Origin: Clostridiales bacterium UBA3277
GTDB taxonomy: Bacteria > Bacillota > Clostridia > Oscillospirales > Oscillospiraceae
Length of the DNA stretch: 15,373 bases
Reading direction: 5' to 3'
NCBI GenBank assembly: GCA_002362145.1
Contig: DETX01000120.1
Coordinates: 1-15,373, forward strand
Below are positions 1 through 6,716 of this stretch, piece by piece. The notes under the pieces were generated by a model. The model made no database searches and had not been told where the DNA came from. It saw only the letters and a program-made list of their open reading frames with translations. The first letter of the stretch is position 1. Each line of letters starts with the position of its first letter. The position numbers were made by a program, and so were the translations under genes.

Positions 1-690
1 GGGGTCGTAGTTCCGGCCGAACTGCAGGTTCAGGCTGGCAAACTTGCTGGTGGTGGATTCGTTGGCCGTGGGGTGCTTGGGAGCGGCCTTGGGGGCGCGG
101 TCCACGGTGGTGCCCACAATGGCCTCCACGTTCTGGGCGATCTGGCTGGCCACATCGTCGGAGGAAGCGGGGGCGGGAGCGGGAGCAGCGGGGGCGACAG
201 GATTCACCGGCGCCACAGGAGCGGCGGGGGCGTTGGCGCCCTTGATGCGCTCCAGAGCCTGGATGCAGGAGCGAAGCTGATCCTGCAGCTCGGAGATCTT
301 CACGGAAGCGGTCTTGCGGGCCTCCTCCACCCGGGCATTCTCGGCGGCCACCAGGGCGTCGGAATGGACAGTGGCGGCAGGGGTGCCGGCGGCCACGGCG
401 TTGGCGTTCGAGAGCATCTGGTTGCACTTATTCTGGGCCTCCAGAACCATCTTGTCGCAGGTTTTCTGGGCGCTGGCCACGGCTTCCTTCATGGAGGCCT
501 CGTTCTTGCGGTATTCCTCCAGCTTGCCAACCAGGACCCGCATCTTGCTCTTAAGCAGGGCGTTCTCTTTGTAGAGCGTCACATAGTCCTCGGTCAGAGG
601 CTCCAAGAACTCGTCAACCTGCTCCATATTATAGCCGCCGAAGGTGGCGCGGCCAAAGGAGATCTGATCAATCTGCTGCGGTGTAAACAT
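1..690 (-). CDS. divIVA: DivIVA-domain cell-division/polarity protein (C-terminus beyond window)
   Basis: The reading frame is open from an ATG at 690 to the window edge: 230 codons, so the C-terminus is missing. Residues 1-65 look like the DivIVA N-terminal membrane-targeting domain, with the signature FGGYNMEQVDEFL near residues 17-29, followed by a heptad-rich coiled coil (about 30-145). Next comes a low-complexity Ala/Pro/Val linker (about 148-178), then a polar tail. A ribosome binding site (AAAGGGG) lies about 10 nt upstream. DivIVA proteins bind negatively curved membrane at division sites and poles and recruit partners. The position downstream of sepF matches the Firmicute division cluster. 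It could be a DivIVA paralogue such as a GpsB- or SepIVA-like protein, but the length and long linker favour a full-size DivIVA-type protein. The family call is firm; the exact cellular role is inferred. Confidence 0.88.
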   Translation of the reverse strand, partial: MFTPQQIDQISFGRATFGGYNMEQVDEFLEPLTEDYVTLYKENALLKSKMRVLVGKLEEYRKNEASMKEAVASAQKTCDKMVLEAQNKCNQMLSNANAVAAGTPAATVHSDALVAAENARVEEARKTASVKISELQDQLRSCIQALERIKGANAPAAPVAPVNPVAPAAPAPAPASSDDVASQIAQNVEAIVGTTVDRAPKAAPKHPTANESTTSKFASLNLQFGRNYDP

Positions 691-845
691 TTGGAAAATT
701 CCCCTTTCTGAGATTGGAAATTCAAGCGGCACCATGCCGGATATTGTCAGCTGTGGGTTTCCTCCGGGATAGCCCGTTTCCCCGGGAAGATGTCATGGGT
801 GGATGAATCCGATTCGTTCATCACAGCCTGTCAGCGCCCCGGAAA

Positions 846-1400
846 TCAGACGTAGCTCTCCACCTCTGCCTGGAGGGCCTCCAGGTCGCCCACAATCTCC
901 ATGTTGTGGGGGCAGAAGAGATAGGCGGACTGGGCGATCTTCTTCACGTCGCCGTCCAGGGCGTAGACGCAGCCGGAGAGGAAATCCACCACCCGGCGGG
1001 CCATGGCCTTATCCACGTTCTCCATGTTGACGATGACGGCCTTGCGGTTGCGCAGATCGTCAGCGGCCTTGGAGGTGTCGTTAAAGGAGCCGGGCCGGAA
1101 GAGCATGACCTCCTGCTTGTTGGCGGAGGAGGCGCCCATGTTCATTACAGAGCCGTTAAAACCGGCGGGAGAGGACACCGAAGCGGTGCCGGGGGTAGAC
1201 AGCGGGGCAAAGCCGAGATCGTCCCCTTCCTCCTCGTCCTCCATGGGAGCGGGAGCGGGGGCCGCCCGGCGGGGAGCCCGGTGGGCGGGCTGCTCGGGTT
1301 CGTCATATTCATCGAGGTAATCGTCATCCTCGTCGTAATCGTCATACTCACTGTCAGAATAGGGTTGGGCAAATTTCTTTACGTTGTCCCAAAAGCTCAT
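846..1400 (-). CDS. sepF: Cell division protein SepF
   Basis: 184 aa, starting at an ATG with a strong AGGAGG site 8 nt upstream. SepF is a cytoplasmic, membrane-associated FtsZ partner that forms arcs or rings and tethers and bundles the Z-ring. Residues 1-12 (MSFWDNVKKFAQ) fit the short amphipathic membrane-binding helix. Residues 15-65 are a very acidic Asp/Tyr/Glu and Pro/Ala linker. Residues 96-168 form the compact SepF domain, with the pattern VMLFRPGSFND, KAVIVNMENVDK and RRVVDFLSGCVYALDG. The gene starts 23 bp after yggS ends, so the two are almost certainly co-transcribed, as ylmE-ylmF are in Bacillus. The divIVA-like gene follows after a 155-bp gap. The domain and context agree. Confidence 0.95.
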   Translation of the reverse strand: MSFWDNVKKFAQPYSDSEYDDYDEDDDYLDEYDEPEQPAHRAPRRAAPAPAPMEDEEEGDDLGFAPLSTPGTASVSSPAGFNGSVMNMGASSANKQEVMLFRPGSFNDTSKAADDLRNRKAVIVNMENVDKAMARRVVDFLSGCVYALDGDVKKIAQSAYLFCPHNMEIVGDLEALQAEVESYV

Positions 1401-1423
1401 GGAAAGTTCCTCCTAAATCTATT

Positions 1424-2137
1424 TCACACCACGCATTGGTTTTTTGCGTAATCACGCTGACCGAAGATGGCAGTACCTACGCGAATCATGGTACTGCCGC
1501 AGGCGATGGCGTCGGCAAAGTCGCCGGACATACCCATCGACAAGCGGTCCACTGTGACATTATCGTCTATTTTGTTCTTTATGTCAACAGTTAATTGGAA
1601 CATTTTTTGAAAAAACTTTCGATTTTCTCCCGAATTATGCGAAATCGGCGGAATTGCCATGAGACCCTTGATACAAATGTTTGAAAATTGGGCACTTTTT
1701 TCTAGGATCGGCAGGATCTCCCCAGCTTGAAAGCCTGACTTGCTGGGCTCCTGGCCGATATTGACCTCCAAAAGCACGTCCTGGACGATGCCCTGCCGGG
1801 CGGCCTCGGCCTGGATCGCAAGAAGCAGGCGATGACTGTCCACGCTTTGAATGAGGTCCACCTTTCCCACCACCTGGCGGACCTTGTTGGTTTGCAGGTG
1901 GCCGATGAAATGGACGGGAGCGCCCTCGTAGGCGTTCTGCCGGAGCTTTTCCGTCAGCTCCTGGACCCGGTTTTCCCCGCAGCAGTCCACACCGGCGGCG
2001 ATGGCCTGGCGGACGGCGTCGGCGTCGTTCATTTTTGTGGCGGCGCACAGCAGAATCTCCTTCGGGTCCCGGCCGCAGGCCCGGGCGGCCTGCTCCATCT
2101 GGGCCCGGACCAGAGCCACATTTTCCGCGATGGACAT
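1424..2137 (-). CDS. yggS: YggS/YlmE family PLP-binding protein (PLP homeostasis)
   Basis: 237 aa from the ATG at 2137. This start is preferred over an in-frame ATG 14 codons upstream because AGAGGAG sits 6 nt in front of it and the family N-terminus (SIAENVALVRAQM) begins here. The protein is a single-domain type III fold that carries pyridoxal 5'-phosphate on a lysine and buffers PLP; it has no well-defined catalytic reaction. The PLP lysine is K35 in AATKMND. Other conserved blocks are CGENRVQE (53-60), HFIGHLQTNK (77-85) and LSMGMSGDFADAI with GSTMIRVGTAIFG (199-226). It lies in front of sepF, as ylmE does in Firmicutes. Codons for about residues 147-195 are strikingly AT-rich compared with the rest of the gene (see findings), but the reading frame and family motifs continue through the patch. 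Confidence 0.93.
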   Translation of the reverse strand: MSIAENVALVRAQMEQAARACGRDPKEILLCAATKMNDADAVRQAIAAGVDCCGENRVQELTEKLRQNAYEGAPVHFIGHLQTNKVRQVVGKVDLIQSVDSHRLLLAIQAEAARQGIVQDVLLEVNIGQEPSKSGFQAGEILPILEKSAQFSNICIKGLMAIPPISHNSGENRKFFQKMFQLTVDIKNKIDDNVTVDRLSMGMSGDFADAIACGSTMIRVGTAIFGQRDYAKNQCVV

Positions 2138-2140
2138 AGT

Positions 2141-2149
2141 ATCTCCTCT
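2141..2149 (-). promoter_or_regulatory. Ribosome binding site that fixes the yggS start
   Basis: On the minus strand this reads AGAGGAGAT, with the AGGAG core a few bases before the ATG at 2137. The alternative upstream ATG at 2179 has no comparable purine-rich site and would add 14 residues that do not belong to the family N-terminus. Confidence 0.7.
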
Positions 2150-2189
2150 TTCTTTGTGATTTATCGACAAATTTTGCAAAACACCCCGG

Positions 2190-2218
2190 GAAAACAGGCG
2201 GCGGAAGATTCCGCCGCC
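2190..2218 (-). terminator. Rho-independent terminator-like hairpin after hfq
   Basis: The inverted repeat GGCGGCGGAA / TTCCGCCGCC (2197-2206 and 2209-2218) is perfect over 10 bp with a 2-nt centre, so about 8-9 bp of real stem. On the minus strand it is followed by TGTTTT. It begins 8 nt after the hfq stop codon, as expected for termination of the miaB-hfq operon. The T-tract is short (four Ts after TG), so read-through into yggS is possible. No convincing -35/-10 pair was found between this hairpin and yggS. Confidence 0.6.
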
Positions 2219-2226
2219 CGGTTCCG

Positions 2227-2460
2227 TCAGATGTTCATAGGCGCCGCGGCCTTTAGAGGCTTCATGGGGGCCAGGGTGGAGATGGCGTGCTTGTAGATCA
2301 TCTGCTGCTTGCCCTCCGACACCAGCACCACCACGAAGCTGTCATAGCCTGTGACGATGCCCCGCAGCTGAAAGCCGTTCATGAGGAACAGGGTCACCGG
2401 GACCTTATCCCGGACGACCTCCCGCAAAATGGCCTCCTGTAGTGTACCTGCTTCGGTCAT
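2227..2460 (-). CDS. hfq: RNA chaperone Hfq
   Basis: 77 aa. Hfq is a hexameric Sm-like protein that binds U-rich 3' ends and A-rich sequences and helps small RNAs pair with mRNAs. Visible landmarks: Q8 in the first helix (proximal-face RNA binding), VPVTLFLMNGFQLRGIV as the Sm1 region, GYDSFVVVLV, and the Sm2 signature YKHAISTL containing the conserved KH pair. The lateral-rim patch, RRER in E. coli, is VRDK here (R17, K19), so it is weaker, as is common in Gram-positive Hfq. The C-terminal tail is only a dozen residues. AGAAGG precedes the ATG by about 7 nt. It lies 28 bp after miaA, the classic miaA-hfq linkage. Confidence 0.96.
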   Translation of the reverse strand: MTEAGTLQEAILREVVRDKVPVTLFLMNGFQLRGIVTGYDSFVVVLVSEGKQQMIYKHAISTLAPMKPLKAAAPMNI

Positions 2461-2488
2461 ATGGATACCTTCTTTCTTTGAGATGTCC

Positions 2489-3439
2489 CTATGCTAGCAG
2501 ATTTCCGGTGTCAAATTCCCGTAGAACCTGTCGGGCCCGGCCAATTATTTCCTCCGCCGGGTCGTCGTCCCCACGGATGAGCCAGTGGATGGCCTTGTTG
2601 CGGCGGAACCAGGTCAGCTGCCGCTTGGCGTACCGCCGGGAGGCCTGGCGGACCCGGTCGGCGGCGCTGTCGATGCTCTCCCAGCCGGCGAGAGCCGCGG
2701 TGAACTCCTTGTAGCCGATGGCCTGCATGGCGGTGCAGCCGGCGGGGATGCCGCTAGATAGCAGGGCGCGGATCTCGTCCAAAAGCCCCATTTCCAGCAT
2801 GACGCCCACCCGGCGGTTGATGCGGTCGTAGAGGGTCTGCCGCTGAGAAAAGTCCAGCCCCAGCCAAATGGGCGTATATCTGGGGGGAAGGGCCTGGGTT
2901 TTCCGGTCGTGCTCGGTCATGGTCTCGCCGGTCTCCAAATAGATTTCCAGGGCCCGGAGGATGCGCTTGCGGTCCGAGATGGGAAGCCGCTGGGCAGTGA
3001 CGGGGTCCACCTGGGCGAGAAAGGCCATCATGGCCTCCATGCCCTCCCGGTCCGCCCGGGCCTCCAGCTCCTCCCGGACCCCGGTGGAGGGGAAGGGGGC
3101 AAAGTCGTTGCCCTTGATGAGGGCGTCCATGTACAGCCCCGTGCCCCCGGCGATGATGGCGGTCTTGCCCCGGGCCAGGATATCATCGACGATGGGGGCG
3201 GCCATGGCGCAGTAGCGGCTGACGGAAAAGTCCTCATCCGGCTCCGCCACGTCCAGCATATGGTGGGGGATGCCCCCCATCTCCTCCCGGGTGGGCTTGG
3301 CGGTGCCGATGTCCATCCGGCGGTAGACCTGCATGGAATCGCAGGATACCACCTCGCCACTGAGCTCCTTTGCCAGCGCCACGGCCAGGGCGGTTTTCCC
3401 CGAGGCCGTAGGTCCGGCGATGCAGATCAAATTGTTCAA
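2489..3439 (-). CDS. miaA: tRNA dimethylallyltransferase MiaA
   Basis: 316 aa, the usual length. MiaA transfers the dimethylallyl group from DMAPP to N6 of A37 in tRNAs that read codons starting with U, making i6A. The P-loop GPTASGKT is at residues 9-16, followed by CDSMQVYRRMDIGTAKP (33-49), which carries the catalytic Asp34 and the tRNA/DMAPP-binding segment. Further on, GGTGLYMDALIKG and the C-terminal AIGYKEF and KRQLTWFRRN blocks are recognisable. The start is TTG at 3439, not ATG: AAGGAGG lies 8 nt upstream and the P-loop is too close to allow a later start. The product feeds MiaB, encoded by the first gene of the same putative operon. It starts 22 bp after the GNAT gene and ends 28 bp before hfq. 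Confidence 0.97.
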   Translation of the reverse strand: MNNLICIAGPTASGKTALAVALAKELSGEVVSCDSMQVYRRMDIGTAKPTREEMGGIPHHMLDVAEPDEDFSVSRYCAMAAPIVDDILARGKTAIIAGGTGLYMDALIKGNDFAPFPSTGVREELEARADREGMEAMMAFLAQVDPVTAQRLPISDRKRILRALEIYLETGETMTEHDRKTQALPPRYTPIWLGLDFSQRQTLYDRINRRVGVMLEMGLLDEIRALLSSGIPAGCTAMQAIGYKEFTAALAGWESIDSAADRVRQASRRYAKRQLTWFRRNKAIHWLIRGDDDPAEEIIGRARQVLREFDTGNLLA

Positions 3440-3447
3440 GGGCAGGG

Positions 3448-3454
3448 CCTCCTT
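3448..3454 (-). promoter_or_regulatory. Strong Shine-Dalgarno supporting the TTG start of miaA
   Basis: The minus strand reads AAGGAGG, a full anti-16S match, with 8 nt to the TTG at 3439. This spacing supports initiation at a non-ATG codon. Confidence 0.75.
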
Positions 3455-3461
3455 CCTTTGC

Positions 3462-4022
3462 TTATTCGTGGGCCTCCTGTTGTAAAGCCCTCCACTCGTC
3501 CTCCAAAATGGCCATCAGGATATCGTCGGCATAGGTTTCTCCGTCCAGGACCGCGTCCCGCAGGACCCCCTCCCGGCGAAATCCGGCCCGCAGATAGGTC
3601 TGCTCTGCCCGGGGATTGAAGGAAAAGACATCCAATTCCAGCCGGTGCAGCTTCAAATGCTGGAAGGCAAAGTCCCGGGCGGTCTCCACCAGCCAGGCGC
3701 CAAGTCCCCTGCCCCGGTGCTCCGGCTGGAAGATGGCAACCCGGAAATTGGCGCTGCGAAGAGCCCAGTCAATTTCGTTGATGACGGCCTCTCCAACGAT
3801 GCGCCCATCCGGGGCGATCAGCAAAAAGTCGTACCGGTCCTCCGCGGCGATGCAGCTGCGAAAAAAGTCCACCACCTCATCGTGGGAAAAGGCGGACTTG
3901 CACCCGGTCAGCCGGGCTACGGACGGGTCCAGCGGGTCAAAATTCTGCCAAAAGTAGTCCTCGGCATCCTCCGCCCGGGTGGGCCGCAGGGTATAGCCGT
4001 CCCTGTGAAAAATATTGCACAT
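3462..4022 (-). CDS. GNAT family N-acetyltransferase (RimJ/RimL-like)
   Basis: 186 aa. Members use acetyl-CoA to acetylate an amine on a protein N-terminus, amino acid, antibiotic or other small molecule; the substrate here is unknown. The acetyl-CoA-binding motif A is clear: QPEHRGRGLG at residues 99-108, followed by a helix. The later block ending in NPRAEQTYLRAGFRREG (136-152) is typical of RimJ/RimL-type enzymes: an Asn, a Tyr and the GF turn. The N-terminal YTLRPTRAEDAEDYF (10-24) is the usual first strand and helix. TGGAG stands about 10 nt before the ATG. It lies 16 bp after mutL and 22 bp before miaA, so it rides in the same transcript; that gives no clear clue to its target. Confidence 0.88.
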   Translation of the reverse strand: MCNIFHRDGYTLRPTRAEDAEDYFWQNFDPLDPSVARLTGCKSAFSHDEVVDFFRSCIAAEDRYDFLLIAPDGRIVGEAVINEIDWALRSANFRVAIFQPEHRGRGLGAWLVETARDFAFQHLKLHRLELDVFSFNPRAEQTYLRAGFRREGVLRDAVLDGETYADDILMAILEDEWRALQQEAHE

Positions 4023-4038
4023 GCTATTTTTACTCCAC

Positions 4039-6009
4039 TTAAGTCCGTTTAAACTGCTTTTCCAGCTGCTTTTTGCTCAGGGTCACGCAGATGGGACGGC
4101 CGTGGGGGCAGTATTTCAGCTCCTCCCGGTCCATCACCGCCTGGGCGATGGCCAGAAGCTCCTTCTCGTCGCTTTTCCATCCGGCCTTGATAGCGGCCTT
4201 GCAGGCCACCGTGTGCAGCAGCTCGTCGCGGACCGTGTCCTTATGCTCCCGACGGCCGGAAAGCAGGTCGGAGGCCAGGGCCTCCACCGCCTCGGCGGCG
4301 TCCTGGGGCTGCAAATCCATGGGAATCTGCCGCAGCAGGGCAGTATTTTCCCCAAATTCCTCAAGCTCGAAGCCCAGCTCCTCCAGCATATCCCGGTTTT
4401 CCAGCAGCTCCCCCAGGGCGGCGGCGGAGAGCCGCAGGGGCATGGGGGTCAGCAGGGTCTGGGAGGAGATGGCCTCCTGGTTGGCCTTCAGCTTCTCAAA
4501 GAGAATCCGCTCGTGGGCGGCGTGCTTATCGATCAGAAAGGCCTCGTCCCCCTGCTCCACCAGAATGTAGGTCTGGTAGAGCTCTCCCACCATCCGCCAG
4601 GGCTGGATCTGGGGCATGGGGAGGACGGTCTGCTCCGGCTCGGCGGGGACGGTCTCCGGCGCCTTTGGCGCGGGAGGCGGCATCTTCGGGGCCTCCGCCC
4701 TGGCCGGGACGACGGGGGGCTGGGGCACCTTTTTGGGCGCGGCCGCCTCCTGGACCTGGGGAAGCATCACAAATTCCCGCAGGGGCATATTGGCGGGCTG
4801 CTCAATTTTGGCCGCCGCCGCCGCGGCGGCCGCGGGCTTGGGCTGGGGGGCATCCTTCAGGGCGGCGGAGAAGGTCTTATAGGTCTCCGGCGTCATGGTC
4901 CGGAAGAAATCCGGTTTTTTGGCAGGAGGTGCGGCTTTTTTCTCATTCTGGGGTACCGGCTGCGGGGGGAGCTTGGCGGAGCCTTCGGCGGCGGGCGCTT
5001 GGAACCGGACCTGGGGCCGGTCGGTCTGCTGATTCAGGGCCCCCAGGACGCCGTAGTGCACGCAGTCAAATACTGCCTTTTCCGCCAGGAATTTGACCTC
5101 CGTTTTGGCGGGGTGGACGTTCACATCCACGGCGGCGGGGGGCAGGGTCAGATGGAGAACGCAGGCAGGGAATTTTCCCACCATGATCTGGTTTCGGTAG
5201 GCCTCCTCCAGGGCGGATATCAGCAGCCGGGACTTTACCGGCCGGTCGTTGACGAAGAAGGTCTGCAGGCTGCGGCTTGGCCGGGCGTCGGTGGGCTTTG
5301 AGACGAAGCCCGTCAGGGCGTAGCCGTCCCAGCTGCTGTTCACCGGGACCATTTTGGCGCAGTCCCGGCCGTAGACGCAGTACATCGCCCCCTGCAAGCC
5401 CCCGGAGCCGGGGGTGGAGAGGACCTGCTTGCCGTCCCGGAGAAACTGGAAGGCCACCTCCGGATGGGCCAGGGCCTGCATTTCCACGGCGGCGGTGACC
5501 CGGGACCCCTCCACCGTGTCCGAGCGCATGAATTTCATCCGGGCGGGGGTGTTGAAAAACAGGTCCCGGACGATGATGGTGGTCCCCTCGGGGCAGCCGG
5601 CCTCCCCCTGCTCCATAATATTTCCCGCCTCCAGATGGATGCTGACCCCCGAGAGGGCGCCGGCGGTCTTGGTGAGCAGGTCGATGCGGCTGACGGAGGC
5701 AATGGCGGCCAGAGCCTCGCCACGGAAGCCCATGGTGCCGATGGCGGCCAGGTCCTCTGCCGAGCGCAGCTTGCTGGTGGCGTGGCGCTGGAAGGCCAGG
5801 GCGGCGTCCGGGGCGCTCATGCCACAGCCGTTGTCGGTGACCCGCAGAAAGGTCATGCCCCCGTCCCGGATCTCAACCGTGACCTTGGAGGCCCCGGCGT
5901 CCACGGCGTTTTCCAGCAGCTCTTTTACGACGCTGGCGGGCCGCTCCACCACCTCGCCCGCGGCGATGAGGTTGGCGACATGGGGGGAAAGCTGGATGAT
6001 TTTAGGCAT
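4039..6009 (-). CDS. mutL: DNA mismatch repair protein MutL (endonuclease type)
   Basis: 656 aa. MutL couples MutS mismatch recognition to strand incision. The N-terminal GHKL ATPase shows LLENAVDAGAS (catalytic Glu and Asn), RVTDNGCGM, TMGFRGEALAAIASV and GTTIIVRDLFFNTPARMKF. A Pro/Ala/Lys-rich linker follows (about 345-460), including an eight-Ala run. The C-terminal dimerisation/endonuclease domain has the metal-binding signature DKHAAHERILFE near residue 491 (canonical DQHA-x2-E-x4-E, here with Lys for Gln), an ACKAAIKAG block, CPHGRP near 633, and the terminal FKR. This is therefore the nicking MutL found in bacteria that lack MutH, not the E. coli type. GAGGT lies 7 nt before the ATG. 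It starts 4 bp after the CPBP protease gene. Confidence 0.97.
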   Translation of the reverse strand: MPKIIQLSPHVANLIAAGEVVERPASVVKELLENAVDAGASKVTVEIRDGGMTFLRVTDNGCGMSAPDAALAFQRHATSKLRSAEDLAAIGTMGFRGEALAAIASVSRIDLLTKTAGALSGVSIHLEAGNIMEQGEAGCPEGTTIIVRDLFFNTPARMKFMRSDTVEGSRVTAAVEMQALAHPEVAFQFLRDGKQVLSTPGSGGLQGAMYCVYGRDCAKMVPVNSSWDGYALTGFVSKPTDARPSRSLQTFFVNDRPVKSRLLISALEEAYRNQIMVGKFPACVLHLTLPPAAVDVNVHPAKTEVKFLAEKAVFDCVHYGVLGALNQQTDRPQVRFQAPAAEGSAKLPPQPVPQNEKKAAPPAKKPDFFRTMTPETYKTFSAALKDAPQPKPAAAAAAAAKIEQPANMPLREFVMLPQVQEAAAPKKVPQPPVVPARAEAPKMPPPAPKAPETVPAEPEQTVLPMPQIQPWRMVGELYQTYILVEQGDEAFLIDKHAAHERILFEKLKANQEAISSQTLLTPMPLRLSAAALGELLENRDMLEELGFELEEFGENTALLRQIPMDLQPQDAAEAVEALASDLLSGRREHKDTVRDELLHTVACKAAIKAGWKSDEKELLAIAQAVMDREELKYCPHGRPICVTLSKKQLEKQFKRT

Positions 6010-6013
6010 AGAT

Positions 6014-6712
6014 TTACCTCAAAGCATAGATGCTGGTGAAATTGATGGCGGCGTGGATGAGGATGGGCGCGAAAATCGTATCGCTTTTGATATAGGCCCA
6101 GGCCAGGCACAGCCCGGCGGGAAGGTATTGGAGGCTTGCCATGAGCAGCTCCAGGGGCGAATAGACGCCGAGATAGCCCACAATGTGGATCAGCGTAAAG
6201 GCCAGGATGGACACCACATAGGCGGCCCACCGGGATTTGGGGTACAGATTGCGGAAGATGAGCCCCCGGTAAAAGCACTCCTCCGCCGGCGGCACCAGCA
6301 CCACGGTGCCGATGGCCGTCAGAAAGAAGTTCCCGCTGCCCAGGGCGGCGATGGCCGCGTCGTTATAGTTGTGAAAGCCGGGGACCAGCTGGGTGATGAC
6401 CCAGGAGATGACCCAGGCGCAGGCCTGATAGGCCACATATCCCAGAATCACCGCCTGGCAGAAGTAAGCGGGGTGCTGCCCTACCTGGGCCATGGACTTT
6501 CCCAGAAAGCCGTGAAAAATCAGCAGCACGGCCATGAAATTGATGAAGAAAAAGACAAAGTTCACTTCCGCCTCGCTGAGGGGATGGGCAAGGGTGCCGT
6601 TGAAAAAGGTCAGCATGGCCGGCAGAAAGAAAATCTCAAAGGCAAGGTAGGTAAAGCCCGCCACGGTCTCCTGGCTGCTCAGGGCCGCGCCGGAAGAGCG
6701 GCTGTTTCGCAT
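6014..6712 (-). CDS. CPBP family intramembrane metalloprotease
   Basis: 232 aa, strongly hydrophobic, with about six to eight predicted membrane segments. The three family motifs are in order and intact: EECFYR (residues 144-149, Glu-Glu-x3-Arg), FTLIH (172-176, Phe-x3-His) and HAAIN (220-224, His-x3-Asn). These place it in the CAAX protease/bacteriocin-processing (Abi/CPBP) family of membrane-embedded peptidases. The substrate cannot be read from the sequence; relatives process prenylated proteins, confer bacteriocin self-immunity or act as membrane scaffolds. GGAG of the ribosome binding site lies inside the end of mutS. The gene starts 4 bp after mutS and ends 4 bp before mutL, so it is tightly embedded between the two mismatch-repair genes. 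Confidence 0.88.
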   Translation of the reverse strand: MRNSRSSGAALSSQETVAGFTYLAFEIFFLPAMLTFFNGTLAHPLSEAEVNFVFFFINFMAVLLIFHGFLGKSMAQVGQHPAYFCQAVILGYVAYQACAWVISWVITQLVPGFHNYNDAAIAALGSGNFFLTAIGTVVLVPPAEECFYRGLIFRNLYPKSRWAAYVVSILAFTLIHIVGYLGVYSPLELLMASLQYLPAGLCLAWAYIKSDTIFAPILIHAAINFTSIYALR

Positions 6713-6716
6713 AAAA

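Noticed and set aside
773..790. GGGATAGCCCGTTTCCCC region as a rho-independent terminator after sepF
   Set aside because: Short imperfect GC pairing and no T-run on the minus strand.
802..822. Inverted repeat GATGAA...TTCATC between sepF and divIVA as a terminator or operator
   Set aside because: The arms are only 6 bp with a 9-nt spacer, there is no T-tract, and no promoter overlaps it convincingly.
2138..2179. Upstream ATG at 2179 as the yggS start
   Set aside because: It lacks a ribosome binding site, and the ATG at 2137 has a strong one at ideal spacing that matches the family N-terminus.
4538..4540. Lys in place of Gln in the MutL DQHA metal motif as evidence of lost endonuclease activity
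   Set aside because: The metal-coordinating Asp, His and Glu residues, the CPHGRP block and the terminal FKR are all intact, so activity is expected.
4811..4833. GC-only run with a 14-bp perfect palindrome (GCCGCCGCGGCGGC, 4817-4830) inside mutL
   Set aside because: It encodes the polyalanine part of the MutL interdomain linker; repeated GCC/GCG Ala codons create the palindrome by chance, so no regulatory role is claimed.
4015..5301. Long plus-strand ORFs opposite mutL, mutS, miaA, miaB and the divIVA-type gene (up to about 440 codons)
   Set aside because: They are Gly/His/Leu- or Arg/Ser/Pro-rich shadows of high-GC coding DNA, lack family motifs, and overlap firmly identified genes throughout.
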